From positions 4,030,001-4,094,000 of the forward strand of contig CBDIDH010000002.1 in assembly GCA_965277595.1 (NCBI GenBank): 64,000 nt of DNA, written 5' to 3'. Shown here in pieces: positions 25,859 to 33,899 of this stretch (position 1 is its first letter; each line of letters starts with the position of its first letter). The translations under genes and the position numbers were made by a program. Source of the DNA: CBDIDH01 sp965277595. Its GTDB lineage: Bacteria > Planctomycetota > Planctomycetia > Isosphaerales > Isosphaeraceae. The notes beneath the pieces were generated by a model. The model was not told the DNA's origin and did not search any database. It was given only the letters and a program-made list of their open reading frames with translations.

Positions 25859-27343
25859 CTAGAGTGCCTCGGGCCTGCGGGTCTGCCAGTCGGTGGCCTT
25901 CTCGAAGACCCGACCGGCGCGCAGCAGGGTTTCCTCGGCGAAGGCCGGGGCGAGAAGCTGAAGACCGATCGGCAGGCCCGATCTGGTGAACCCGCACGGA
26001 ATGCTCAGGCCGGGAATCCCCGCCAGGTTCGCCGTGATCGTGTAAATGTCCGAGAGATACATCGCCAGCGGGTCCGACGTCTTCTCTCCAATTCGGAACG
26101 CCGCGCTCGGCGAGGTCGGACCCAGCAGCACGTCGACCTCCTGAAACGCCGCGTCAAAGTCGTTGCGGATCAGGCGGCGGACCTTCAAGGCCCTGTTGTA
26201 ATACTGGTCGGCGTAGCCTGCCGAGAGCGCGAACGTGCCGAGCATGATCCGCCGCTTCACCTCGGGGCCAAACCCCTCCGAACGGCTCGCCATCATCATT
26301 CGAATCAAGGGGGGCAACGATTCCTCGCCCGGATACTTCGGCGAAAAATCCTCGGCGCGGTGGCCGAAGGTCGTGGCATCGTATCGAGACAGGTTGCTCG
26401 AACACTCGGCCGGGGCGACGAGGTAATACGCGGGAATTCCGTGGCGTGAGTGCGGCAGCGAGACCTCTTTCACGGTCGCGCCCGCCGCTTCATACACGCG
26501 GACGGCCTCGCGAATCGCCGACTCGACCTCGGAATCAAGCCCTTCGCCAAAAAACTCGCGCACCAGGCCGATGCGAAGGGTCGGCGGCGGGGTGTCGAGC
26601 GTGGCCGGGTAGTCGGGCACGGGCGCGTCAACGCTCGTGGCGTCGAGCGGGTCGCGGCCGGCGAGAACCTTGAGAAAAAGCGCAGCGTCGGCGAGGTTGT
26701 GCGCGAACGGGCCGACCTGATCGAGCGAGCTGGCGTAGGCGATCAGGCCGTATCGGCTGACCCGGCCGTAAGTCGGTTTCAGGCCGACAATTCCGCAGAC
26801 GGCGGCGGGCTGGCGGATCGACCCGCCGGTGTCGGAACCAAGCGCCAGCGGAGCCAGGTCGGCGGCAATCGCCGCGGCCGAGCCGCCCGACGATCCGCCG
26901 GGAACGCGGGTCTCGTCCCAGGGGTTGAGCGTCGGTCCATAGGCGCTGTTCTCGGTCGACGAACCCATGGCGAACTCGTCCATGTTCGTCTTGCCGAAGA
27001 GCACGGCGTCGGCCGCTTTGAGCCGGGCAATCACCGTGGCGTCATACGGCGGCCGGAACTCCTTGAGCATCCGGCTGCCGCAGGTCGTCGGCTCTCCGTT
27101 CACGCATAGCACGTCCTTGACCGCCACGGGCACCCCCGCGAGTGCCCCGAGCGTCTCGCCCGCCTTGCGTTTCGCGTCCACCGCGCGGGCCTGTGCCAGC
27201 ACGTTCTCGGGATCGAGATGCACAAAGGCATTGAGCCTCTTGAGCCGTTCCGAGCGGTCCAGGTAAAACCGAGCGACCTCCTCCGCCGTGACCGACCCTG
27301 CGTTCAACTGGGCGAGAAGTTCTGTCGCGGTATCAGCGATCAT
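25859..27343 (-). CDS. gatA: Asp-tRNA(Asn)/Glu-tRNA(Gln) amidotransferase subunit A
   Basis: 494 residues from ATG 27343, which gives the usual GatA N-terminus; the frame continues to 27397 without an equally good start. The amidase signature has its Ser-cisSer-Lys triad: K near residue 79 (GVPVAVKDVLCV), the Gly/Ser-rich loop VPGGSSGGSAAAIA and LGSDTGGSIRQPA. It hydrolyses glutamine to supply ammonia for transamidation of Glu-tRNA(Gln)/Asp-tRNA(Asn). It is downstream of gatC on the same strand. Confidence 0.95.
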   Translation of the reverse strand: MIADTATELLAQLNAGSVTAEEVARFYLDRSERLKRLNAFVHLDPENVLAQARAVDAKRKAGETLGALAGVPVAVKDVLCVNGEPTTCGSRMLKEFRPPYDATVIARLKAADAVLFGKTNMDEFAMGSSTENSAYGPTLNPWDETRVPGGSSGGSAAAIAADLAPLALGSDTGGSIRQPAAVCGIVGLKPTYGRVSRYGLIAYASSLDQVGPFAHNLADAALFLKVLAGRDPLDATSVDAPVPDYPATLDTPPPTLRIGLVREFFGEGLDSEVESAIREAVRVYEAAGATVKEVSLPHSRHGIPAYYLVAPAECSSNLSRYDATTFGHRAEDFSPKYPGEESLPPLIRMMMASRSEGFGPEVKRRIMLGTFALSAGYADQYYNRALKVRRLIRNDFDAAFQEVDVLLGPTSPSAAFRIGEKTSDPLAMYLSDIYTITANLAGIPGLSIPCGFTRSGLPIGLQLLAPAFAEETLLRAGRVFEKATDWQTRRPEAL

Positions 27344-27472
27344 CGATCGAATCTCTCTCGCCTTGTGCCTGGCTCGTCCGAACTCGGGAAACAACAAACA
27401 AATGGCCGATGATCATCGTTGCCTGACAGTTCACTGCGTTATTGCCTGTTCCCGGCCGGCAAAACAGAGGTC

Positions 27473-27546
27473 GGAAGGACAAAGGACAGATTTCCACTTC
27501 TTCCGATGCCTTTGATTGGCCCTCTGCCCTTTGTCCTTTGCCCTCC
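27473..27546. repeat. sister-heptad inverted repeat between gatC and gatA
   Basis: Left arm GGAAGGACAAAGGACAGA (27473-27490) and right arm TCTGCCCTTTGTCCTTTGCC (27523-27542). The unit is again 7 bp but the sequence is AAGGACA/AAGGGCA. It lies just downstream of the gatC stop. Confidence 0.7.
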
Positions 27547-27555
27547 CCGACCCCC

Positions 27556-27843
27556 CTATTCCAGCACGGCCGGAACCAGAAACCCCTCGGCATTGCGTTT
27601 GGGAGCATTCGCCAGCGCCTGCTCGCGCGCAAGTGAGGGGCCAAGCACGTCGTCGCGAAAGACGTTACGAACCTCAACGCCATGCGCGAGCGGCTCGACA
27701 CCGTCGAGGTCAAGCCCCTGAAGCTGGTCAACGAACTCGACGATCGAGTTGAGCTGACCTGTGAAGAGCGCGAGTTCTTCGGGGCTGAGGCGAAGCCTGG
27801 CCAGGATGGCGACTCTGGCCACATCGTCGCTAGTCAAGGTCAT
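27556..27843 (-). CDS. gatC: Asp-tRNA(Asn)/Glu-tRNA(Gln) amidotransferase subunit C
   Basis: 95 residues from ATG 27843, matching normal GatC length; in-frame ATG 27855 is the alternative. The family pattern is MTLTSDDVARVAILARLRLS followed by ELALFTGQLNSIVEFVDQL and the C-terminal LREDxV-like region (VRNVFRDDVLGPSL). GatC wraps around and stabilises the GatA-GatB interface. It is the first gene of the gatC-gatA-capA-gatB-isomerase series. Confidence 0.92.
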   Translation of the reverse strand: MTLTSDDVARVAILARLRLSPEELALFTGQLNSIVEFVDQLQGLDLDGVEPLAHGVEVRNVFRDDVLGPSLAREQALANAPKRNAEGFLVPAVLE

Positions 27844-28100
27844 GAACCGGGACATCTCCGTTGGCGTGCGTCGCCTTTCGCGCACGCGGGACCCCCCGCG
27901 GCCGACGAGACGACCGGCCTAGTCTGCCAGAACCCGTTCCAACCTTCAAGCAATCGCCCCGCCGGTTCCGGCTCGGTGAGAAGGATTAAGAACCGAGGAC
28001 ACTCGCACCTCCTGATTCCTTCATCCTCGGGAAATCGAAAGCGCCCTCCCCGGCCCCTAACGATGATGATATCGGGGACGTACGCCCTCGTGATCTCCCC

Positions 28101-28866
28101 CTTTTGGAAAGCGCCGCCGATGCCTTTTCTTCCGACCCCTTCACGATCCCAACCCATTCTCCCGGCGCTGTCGCGCCGCGCGACACTCCGTCCTCGTTTC
28201 CAGGCCGATTTCGCGAAACGAAGCCAACCTTTTTCAGAGACTCACACCCCGCCATCGCCTCGAATTACGCGGCCGATGCCGTTGCGCCCGACCCTCTCAC
28301 CATTCCAACCCCACCCCCCGGCGCTGTCGCGCCGCGCGACACATCGTCCCCCTTTCCTGGCCGTTTTTGCGCAACGAAGCCAACCTTTCTCAGGGATTTA
28401 CACCCCGCTATCGCTCCGAATTCCGCAGCCGATGCCTTTACTCCCGACCCCTTCACGATGCCAACCCCACCCCCCGGCGCTGTCGCGCGGCGCGACACTT
28501 CGTCCCCCTTTCCAGACCGATTTCGCGAAACGAAGCCAACCTTGTTTAGCGACTCACACCCCGCCATCGCCACGGTTTCCCCAACCGATTCCCTTACGCC
28601 CGACCCCTGCACGATGCCAACCCCACCCCCCGGCGCTGTCGCGCCGCGCGACACTTCGTCCCCATTTTCAGGCCGATTTCGCGAAACGAAGCCAAACTTT
28701 CTCAGGCTCTCACACCGCGCCAACGCCACGATTCCACAGCCGATGCCCTTGCGCACGACCCTTTCGCGATGCCAACCCCATTTCCTCAACACTGTCGCGC
28801 CGCGCGACACCTCGTCGCTTTTTCCGAACCGATTTTGCGAAACAAAGCCAACCTCCTCCATCGCCT
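28101..28866. repeat. tandem array of five 156-bp palindrome-bearing units
   Basis: Five degenerate units. Each carries TGTCGCG-3 nt-CGCGACA, starting at 28169, 28325, 28481, 28637 and 28793, which is exactly 156 bp apart. In unit three the 3-nt loop CCG is replaced by CGG while the stem is kept. Each unit also has TTTCGCGAAACGAAGCCAACC or a variant (28209-28229 in unit one) with the 10-bp palindrome TTTCGCGAAA, and a pyrimidine-rich linker. Between-unit divergence is substantial outside the palindromes. Confidence 0.85.
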
Positions 28867-28948
28867 CGCCGACAACAGAAAAGCAATTTTTCCCCTCGAA
28901 ATATCAAAACCCCCTTCCACCTTATTTTTCCCATCCTTCCTATTTTAC

Positions 28949-28977
28949 TCGGTCATCGGGCATTGGTCATGGGTCCT
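28949..28977. repeat. heptad repeat, single arm, copy 11
   Basis: TCGGTCATCGGGCATTGGTC, then ATGGGTCC: four heptads in one orientation only, about 155 bp upstream of glmU. The facing arm is missing or degraded. Confidence 0.6.
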
Positions 28978-29007
28978 TCCTTGCCCCATAAGGCAAGTCC
29001 GCAACCT

Positions 29008-29036
29008 TTGACGCCCGTCGACGCTCATACTATGGT
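29008..29036 (+). promoter_or_regulatory. candidate sigma70-type promoter of glmU
   Basis: TTGACG (29008-29013) and TATGGT (29031-29036) with a 17-bp spacer, about 95 bp before the glmU start. Confidence 0.4.
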
Positions 29037-29131
29037 GGTGGAACGGCGGTCGACCTCGGGTGAGGTCGCGGGCCTCTGGGGAATCAAGGCGCTTTCAACC
29101 GACGAGTTCCGAGCGGGGAGGCGACGATACG

Positions 29132-30397
29132 ATGCAAGGGCCGGTAGCCATCATCCTTGCGGCGGGACACGGCAAGCGGATGAAGTCCGACAGGGCCAAG
29201 GTCGTCCACGACGTCTGCGGCCGACCGATGATCCAGTACGTCGTTGACGCCGCCCGCGGCGCCGGGGCGAAGACGATCGTCGTCGTCGTCGGCTACGGTG
29301 CCGACGAGGTGAAACTCGCTCTAAAAGGCGATCCCGACATCCTTTACGCCACCCAGTCCAAACAACTCGGCACCGGCGACGCCGTCCGCGCCTGCCTTCC
29401 CGTTTTGGAAGGTTACCAGGGTCCGGCCATGGTCCTCGTCGGCGATGAGCCGCTCGTCCGTCCGGGTCCGCTCGCCGACCTGCTGGCCAGGCAGGCGTCC
29501 GATGGCGCCTCGGCCCTGCTCGGCACGGCGATCGTGCCCGACCCGACCGGCTTCGGCCGGATCGTCCGCGATGTCGACGGCCGATTCAACGCGATCGTCG
29601 AAGACCGCGACTGCGACCCCGCTCAGCGCTCGATTTGCGAGGTCAACCCAAGCTGTTACGTCTTCGAGCTTCCCGGCCTCTGGGATGCTCTCGAACGCCT
29701 GACGACCGGCAACGCGCAAGGCGAATACTACCTGACCGACGCCCCCGCGCTGCTTCAAGGCATGGGCCGGAAGGTCGTTGCCCTGCCTGTTCTTGAGGCC
29801 GACGACATCCTTGGCGTGAACACGCGCGGCCACCTCGCCCAGGCGCACGCGATCATGCAGGACCGGATTCAGGGGCGCTGGATGGACGAAGGGGTCAGCA
29901 TTGTTGACCCCCGCAACACCTACATCGACGGCCGCGCTCAGATCGGCGCCGACACGACCGTTTATCCGTTCACGGTGATCTCGGGCAACGTGACAATCGG
30001 GGCACGGTGCCGGGTCGGGCCGTTCACGCACCTCCGCGAGGGGACCGTTCTCGAAGACGGCGCCGAGGTTGGCGCCTTTGTCGAGGTCAACCGCTCGCAT
30101 CTGGAAACCGGGGTCGTGGCGCGGCATCTCGCCTATCTCGGCGATGCCCGGGTCGGTCGCCACGCGAACATCGGGGCCACGGCCGTGACGGCGAACTTTG
30201 ACGGCCAGGCCAAGCACGCCACCACGATCGGCGCCGGGGCCTCGATCGGCGCCGGGGCGGTCTTGATCGCTCCGGTCACGATCGGCGCCGGGGCCACCGT
30301 CGGCTCGGGCGCCGTGGTCACGCGCGGTCACGACGTCGCCGACGGATCGACGGTCGCCGGAGTTCCCGCCCGGCCCTTTCCCAAAAACGCGGACTAG
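29132..30397 (+). CDS. glmU: bifunctional GlmU: GlcNAc-1-P uridyltransferase / GlcN-1-P acetyltransferase
   Basis: 421 residues from ATG 29132 with GGGGAGG upstream. The N-terminal nucleotidyltransferase has the signature IILAAGHGKRMKSDRAKVVH (residues ~7-26), VLVGDEPLVRP and EYYLTDAPALL. From ~245 on a left-handed beta-helix of hexapeptide repeats (IGADTTVYPF, IGAGASIGAGAVLIAPVTIG) carries the acetyltransferase site (ATAVTANFDGQAKHATTIG). It makes UDP-GlcNAc for peptidoglycan and envelope polysaccharides. At 421 residues it is somewhat shorter than the ~456-residue E. coli enzyme, mainly at the C-terminus. Confidence 0.94.
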   Translation: MQGPVAIILAAGHGKRMKSDRAKVVHDVCGRPMIQYVVDAARGAGAKTIVVVVGYGADEVKLALKGDPDILYATQSKQLGTGDAVRACLPVLEGYQGPAMVLVGDEPLVRPGPLADLLARQASDGASALLGTAIVPDPTGFGRIVRDVDGRFNAIVEDRDCDPAQRSICEVNPSCYVFELPGLWDALERLTTGNAQGEYYLTDAPALLQGMGRKVVALPVLEADDILGVNTRGHLAQAHAIMQDRIQGRWMDEGVSIVDPRNTYIDGRAQIGADTTVYPFTVISGNVTIGARCRVGPFTHLREGTVLEDGAEVGAFVEVNRSHLETGVVARHLAYLGDARVGRHANIGATAVTANFDGQAKHATTIGAGASIGAGAVLIAPVTIGAGATVGSGAVVTRGHDVADGSTVAGVPARPFPKNAD

Positions 30398-30496
30398 CCG
30401 GGTCGGGGTCTTCTCGGATAGAGTCAGGATCTTGGCGACCGGTCTGGACGCCGTTTTCTCCCAACGTTTCCGACGCTCAACGAATCGAGGTCTCCC

Positions 30497-30619
30497 GTGG
30501 CGTACCGACCCCGCAAGAAGACGATGCGACAGGGCAAACACCACCGCTGCAAGCGCTGCGGCGGTCAGGTCCGCCGCCACCTGGCGCGTTGCAAGAAGTG
30601 CTCTGAGAGCCAGAAATAA
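30497..30619 (+). CDS. 40-residue zinc-ribbon protein
   Basis: GTG start at 30497 preceded by GAGG at 7 bp; stop TAA at 30617. The product is very basic with two CXXC pairs (CKRCGG and CKKCSE) spaced like a small zinc ribbon. It resembles tiny ribosomal-type or RNA-binding zinc ribbons but I cannot assign a family. It lies 99 bp downstream of glmU on the same strand. The ribosome-binding site, the composition and the metal motif together argue that it is real. Confidence 0.6.
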   Translation: MAYRPRKKTMRQGKHHRCKRCGGQVRRHLARCKKCSESQK

Positions 30620-30649
30620 GGCTCAAATCGCCTTCAGGCCGGGTTTCGG

Positions 30650-30698
30650 ATGACCAAGGACCGATGACCGATTGACGGAACTTCTCGGTCATTGGTCC
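30650..30698. repeat. heptad inverted repeat, copy 12, between convergent genes
   Basis: Left arm ATGACCAAGGACCGATGACC (30650-30669), then GATTGACGGA; right arm TCGGTCATTGGTCC (30685-30698). It lies between the zinc-ribbon stop (30619) and the ferredoxin stop (30761). Confidence 0.75.
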
Positions 30699-30760
30699 TC
30701 GTTCCCTCTTCCAGGCCGTTCCACGGATCGGCCTGACGACCCGATTTTTCCGATTCGGGC

Positions 30761-31084
30761 TCAATCGGCCGGTCGAGGTCCGGCAACGCCCCCCGTGGCC
30801 GAGGCCCGGCCAAGAACCTTGATGGTCAGGTCGGTCTCGACCCGGAACTGACAGGCGAGGCGAATGTCGGGGCCGAGGCTGGCCTCGCGCGCCAGGCGGT
30901 CGCGTTCCAGGTCGGCCATCGGGCCGGGATCGCCCGAGAGAACCTGAACCCGGCAGGTCGTGCAACGCGCGTTGCCGCCGCACTTGTGCATGATGTCGAT
31001 CCCGGCATCCTCAACCGCCAGGACCAGCTTCGTCCCCGGTTCCACCTCGAACGACTTCTCCCCTTCGACAGTCACGGTCGGCAT
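30761..31084 (-). CDS. 2Fe-2S ferredoxin
   Basis: 107 residues from ATG 31084 (a TTG two codons earlier is possible). The beta-grasp ferredoxin fold has the cluster ligands in HKCGGNARCTTC (CX5CX2C, residues ~33-43) and a fourth Cys in IRLACQ at ~78. The spacing is of the adrenodoxin/bacterial type rather than plant type. It carries one electron at a time; the partner is unknown. It is convergent with the zinc-ribbon gene and divergent from nuoL. Confidence 0.88.
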   Translation of the reverse strand: MPTVTVEGEKSFEVEPGTKLVLAVEDAGIDIMHKCGGNARCTTCRVQVLSGDPGPMADLERDRLAREASLGPDIRLACQFRVETDLTIKVLGRASATGGVAGPRPAD

Positions 31085-31413
31085 GATCAAACGCGCTCCT
31101 CGTTTCGGTCAGTCCACCCAGCCAGGCTCGGCGGTCATTGCAAGACAGGTCTCGAAGGTAGCATATCCAACGCGAAAAAGGGCAGACCCCGCCGACAAGG
31201 GATCGCCCCCGAACCTTGACCCACCACGCAATCGCCCCTTCCCGAGAGGGTATGACCCGGGCCGACTCTTCGCGAGCGGACACCAGGGTCTTGCAAAGGC
31301 CGTGGGGGTGTGCCATATTCCGAAACGATCTTCGCGGGCGAGCCGCCGAAGGTCGTCGCCCCTTCCCCAGAGTTGCGCCGCCGAGAGACCCCAGAGAAGA
31401 GGAACGGACGACA
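31085..31413. other. divergent intergenic region upstream of nuoL
   Basis: 329 bp with no gene. TTGCAA (31291-31296) and CATATT (31313-31318), 16 bp apart, form a weak promoter candidate for nuoL. In-frame extension of nuoL to 31216 is rejected because AGAGGA precedes the ATG at 31414. Confidence 0.45.
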
Positions 31414-33771
31414 ATGAGCTGGCAGGTGAGACTCTACGTCGCCGCCGTCTTCCTCCCCTTGATCGCCTTCACCGTCCAGCTTCTGGGCATCCGTATCCTC
31501 GGACGGCTCAACGCGCTGATCGCCACCGGCGCGATCGGGACGGCCTTCGTGCTCAGCCTGATCGGTTTCGGCGAATACTTCTTCGTCGAGGCCCACGGCG
31601 TCTTTTCGCACCACGCCGTGCCCCAGGCCACCCCCGAAGACCTCGAATCCGGCAAGATCGTCAAAGCCCACGACCCCGCCGAGCACGCTGAAGCCGAGGC
31701 GGACGCCCACGCCCACCACGCCCGGCCGGTTGTCTGGAAGTACAGCGTGAACTGGGTCTCGATCGGCGGCGGAATGAACGCGCGCGGCAAGCAGGTCCCC
31801 CCGCTGACGATTCCGCTCGCCGTTCACGTCGACAACCTCACCGTCATCATGTTCCTGATGGTGACCTTCATCGCCACGTTGATCCACATTTATTCGATCG
31901 GATACATGCACGATGACCCGCGCTTTCCGCGGTTCTTCGCGTACCTCTCGCTCTTTTGCTTCTCGATGCTCGGCCTCGTCGCGTCGGCCAACGTCTTCAT
32001 GATCTTCCTCTTCTGGGAACTCGTCGGGGTCTGCTCCTACCTCCTGATCGGGTTCTGGTACGAGGAAAAAAAGAACTCGAACGCCGCGAACAAGGCGTTC
32101 ATCGTCAACCGGGTCGGCGACGTCGGCATGCTCATGGGCCTGGGCCTGCTCTGGACCAGCCTCGGCACGTTCAACATCAGTGAGATCAACCAGACCCTCC
32201 GCGACGAGTCGGGCAAGCTGAACGTCGTCTCCACCGAATCCGGCGATTACGTCCGCCTCGTCGACCGCGAGACCGGGTCGGCCAAGCTCGATGAATCGGG
32301 CCAGCCCCGGCAGATCGCCACCTGGGCGCTCGTGCTCGCGGGCCTTGGCGTCTTCGCCGGTTGCGTCGGCAAGAGTGCCCAGTTCCCGCTTCACGTCTGG
32401 CTTCCCGACGCGATGGCCGGTCCCACCCCTGTCTCGGCCCTGATCCACGCGGCGACGATGGTCGCGGCGGGTGTTTACCTCGTCGGCCGCTTCTATCCGC
32501 TTTTCACCGATCAGGTCTTGCTTTACATCGCCTACACGGGCGGAATCACGCTCTTTGTCGCGGCGACGATCGCCGTCGTGCAGACCGATTACAAGAAGGT
32601 CCTCGCCTATTCGACCGTCAGCCAGCTCGGGTTCATGATGCTTGGCCTGGGGGTCGGCGGCTGGGCGGCGGGGCTCTTTCACCTGCTCACGCATGCCTTC
32701 TTCAAGGCCCTCTTGTTCCTGGGCGCGGGCAGCGTTTACCACGCCGTGCATACGTATGAAATGCCCGTTCTCGGCGGCCTCCGGCGCAAGATGCCGATCA
32801 CGGCGTACACGATGCTGATTGCCACCCTGGCAATCTCGGGCGTCCCCTTTTTCAGCGGTTTCTATTCGAAGGACGCGATCCTCGCGGCGTCGCTCTACCG
32901 GGTCTTCATGGTCCCGGGGGGTCAGAAGCATATCCTTCTGTTTATCCTTCCGGCCCTTGGTGCGTCGATCACCGCCTTTTACATGTTCCGTATGTGGTTC
33001 CTCGTCTTCGCGGGCGAACCGCGCGGCTACCCGGACCACGGCCACGGTCACGCTCATGGCCACGGCCACGACGACCACCATCACGGCAACCCCTACGATC
33101 ACGCGCACGAGAGTGGCCCGTTGATGGCCTGGCCGTTGCTGATCCTGGCCGTCCCGGCGGTCCTCGTCGGCTGGACCTGGCAATTTGGCCTGCCGATCGA
33201 CGAGCCCGTGCTCGAATACATGCTGACCTACGGCGAGCCGATGCGCGGGCAAGACCTCTGGTCGATGCACTACCTGGCGATGGCCGCGTCGGTCCTCATC
33301 GCCGTGGTTGGCATCGGCGGCGGTGTCGCCTTCTACGCGCCGCCGATGACGACCTTCCGAAGTCGGAACGTGCCTGTCCCGCTCCGTCGCCGCCTTCGGG
33401 CCGAAACGGCGGCCTCACGCTTCCCCGGTCTTTATGAGTTTCTCAAGCACAAGTGGTATTTTGACGAGCTTTACCACGCCATTTTTGTCCAGCCCGCGTT
33501 GACCCTGGCCAAAGGGCTGGCGGTCTTCGACAAGCAGGCGGTCGATGGCCTGGTGAACTCGGCGGCCTCCTTGACCGCCCTTTTAAGCCGACTGGAAGGG
33601 GTATTCGACCGGATCGCGGTTGATGGCCTGGTGAACCTCGTCGCGCAGGGCGTTTATGTCCTGGGCGACTGGGGTCGGAAGCTCCAGACGGGTCGGCTCC
33701 GCAACTATCTGATGGTCCTGGCCGTGGCGCTCGTGGGTCTCTTCGCGGGCGTCTTCGCCTGGGTTCGCTGA
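31414..33771 (+). CDS. nuoL: NADH-quinone oxidoreductase subunit L (NuoL-like)
   Basis: 785 residues from ATG 31414. A multi-pass antiporter-like subunit with the family signatures FFWELVGVCSYLLIGFWYEE (proton-channel Glu), VGKSAQFPLHVWLPDAMAGP and STVSQLGFMMLGLGVGGW, and the long C-terminal lateral-helix region. It pumps protons or sodium in complex I. Two insertions stand out: a His/Glu-rich loop at ~65-110 and a strongly His-rich loop at ~541-566 (GHGHAHGHGHDDHHHG), probably metal-binding. nuoM follows 128 bp later, but no other nuo gene is in view on either side. Confidence 0.92.
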   Translation: MSWQVRLYVAAVFLPLIAFTVQLLGIRILGRLNALIATGAIGTAFVLSLIGFGEYFFVEAHGVFSHHAVPQATPEDLESGKIVKAHDPAEHAEAEADAHAHHARPVVWKYSVNWVSIGGGMNARGKQVPPLTIPLAVHVDNLTVIMFLMVTFIATLIHIYSIGYMHDDPRFPRFFAYLSLFCFSMLGLVASANVFMIFLFWELVGVCSYLLIGFWYEEKKNSNAANKAFIVNRVGDVGMLMGLGLLWTSLGTFNISEINQTLRDESGKLNVVSTESGDYVRLVDRETGSAKLDESGQPRQIATWALVLAGLGVFAGCVGKSAQFPLHVWLPDAMAGPTPVSALIHAATMVAAGVYLVGRFYPLFTDQVLLYIAYTGGITLFVAATIAVVQTDYKKVLAYSTVSQLGFMMLGLGVGGWAAGLFHLLTHAFFKALLFLGAGSVYHAVHTYEMPVLGGLRRKMPITAYTMLIATLAISGVPFFSGFYSKDAILAASLYRVFMVPGGQKHILLFILPALGASITAFYMFRMWFLVFAGEPRGYPDHGHGHAHGHGHDDHHHGNPYDHAHESGPLMAWPLLILAVPAVLVGWTWQFGLPIDEPVLEYMLTYGEPMRGQDLWSMHYLAMAASVLIAVVGIGGGVAFYAPPMTTFRSRNVPVPLRRRLRAETAASRFPGLYEFLKHKWYFDELYHAIFVQPALTLAKGLAVFDKQAVDGLVNSAASLTALLSRLEGVFDRIAVDGLVNLVAQGVYVLGDWGRKLQTGRLRNYLMVLAVALVGLFAGVFAWVR

Positions 33772-33899
33772 CAGCGGGATCGTGGCCTTTTTCTTGTTGC
33801 ACTGCTCAGACCAGACCGACATTGGGGCCGTCGCGGAACGGCCCGGGTTCGACCGATTATCGCCCCTTGATCGGGGCGCGGACTTGAAGCGACGGAACT

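Larger units (their letters stand above)
27844..29131. other. 1.3-kb gene-free region between gatC and glmU
   Basis: No convincing gene. It holds the 156-bp tandem array, one heptad repeat arm and a candidate glmU promoter (separate entries). Open frames of up to 521 codons cross it on the plus strand and 198 on the minus strand. They exist because the repeat unit is a multiple of three (52 codons) with no stops, and the translations are low-complexity repeats of the DNA unit with no domain. Confidence 0.65.

Noticed and set aside
28101..28866. Possible CRISPR array
   Set aside because: Units are 156 bp with diverged repeats and no unique spacers of regular length; no cas genes are present.
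27682..29247. Plus-strand frames of 521 and 295 codons and a minus-strand frame of 198 codons across the 156-bp array
   Set aside because: They arise because the repeat unit is a multiple of three without stops. No ribosome-binding site, no domain, and the frame overlaps gatC and glmU.
31135..33270. 711-codon minus-strand frame opposite nuoL
   Set aside because: Antisense shadow, highly charged translation, no domain.
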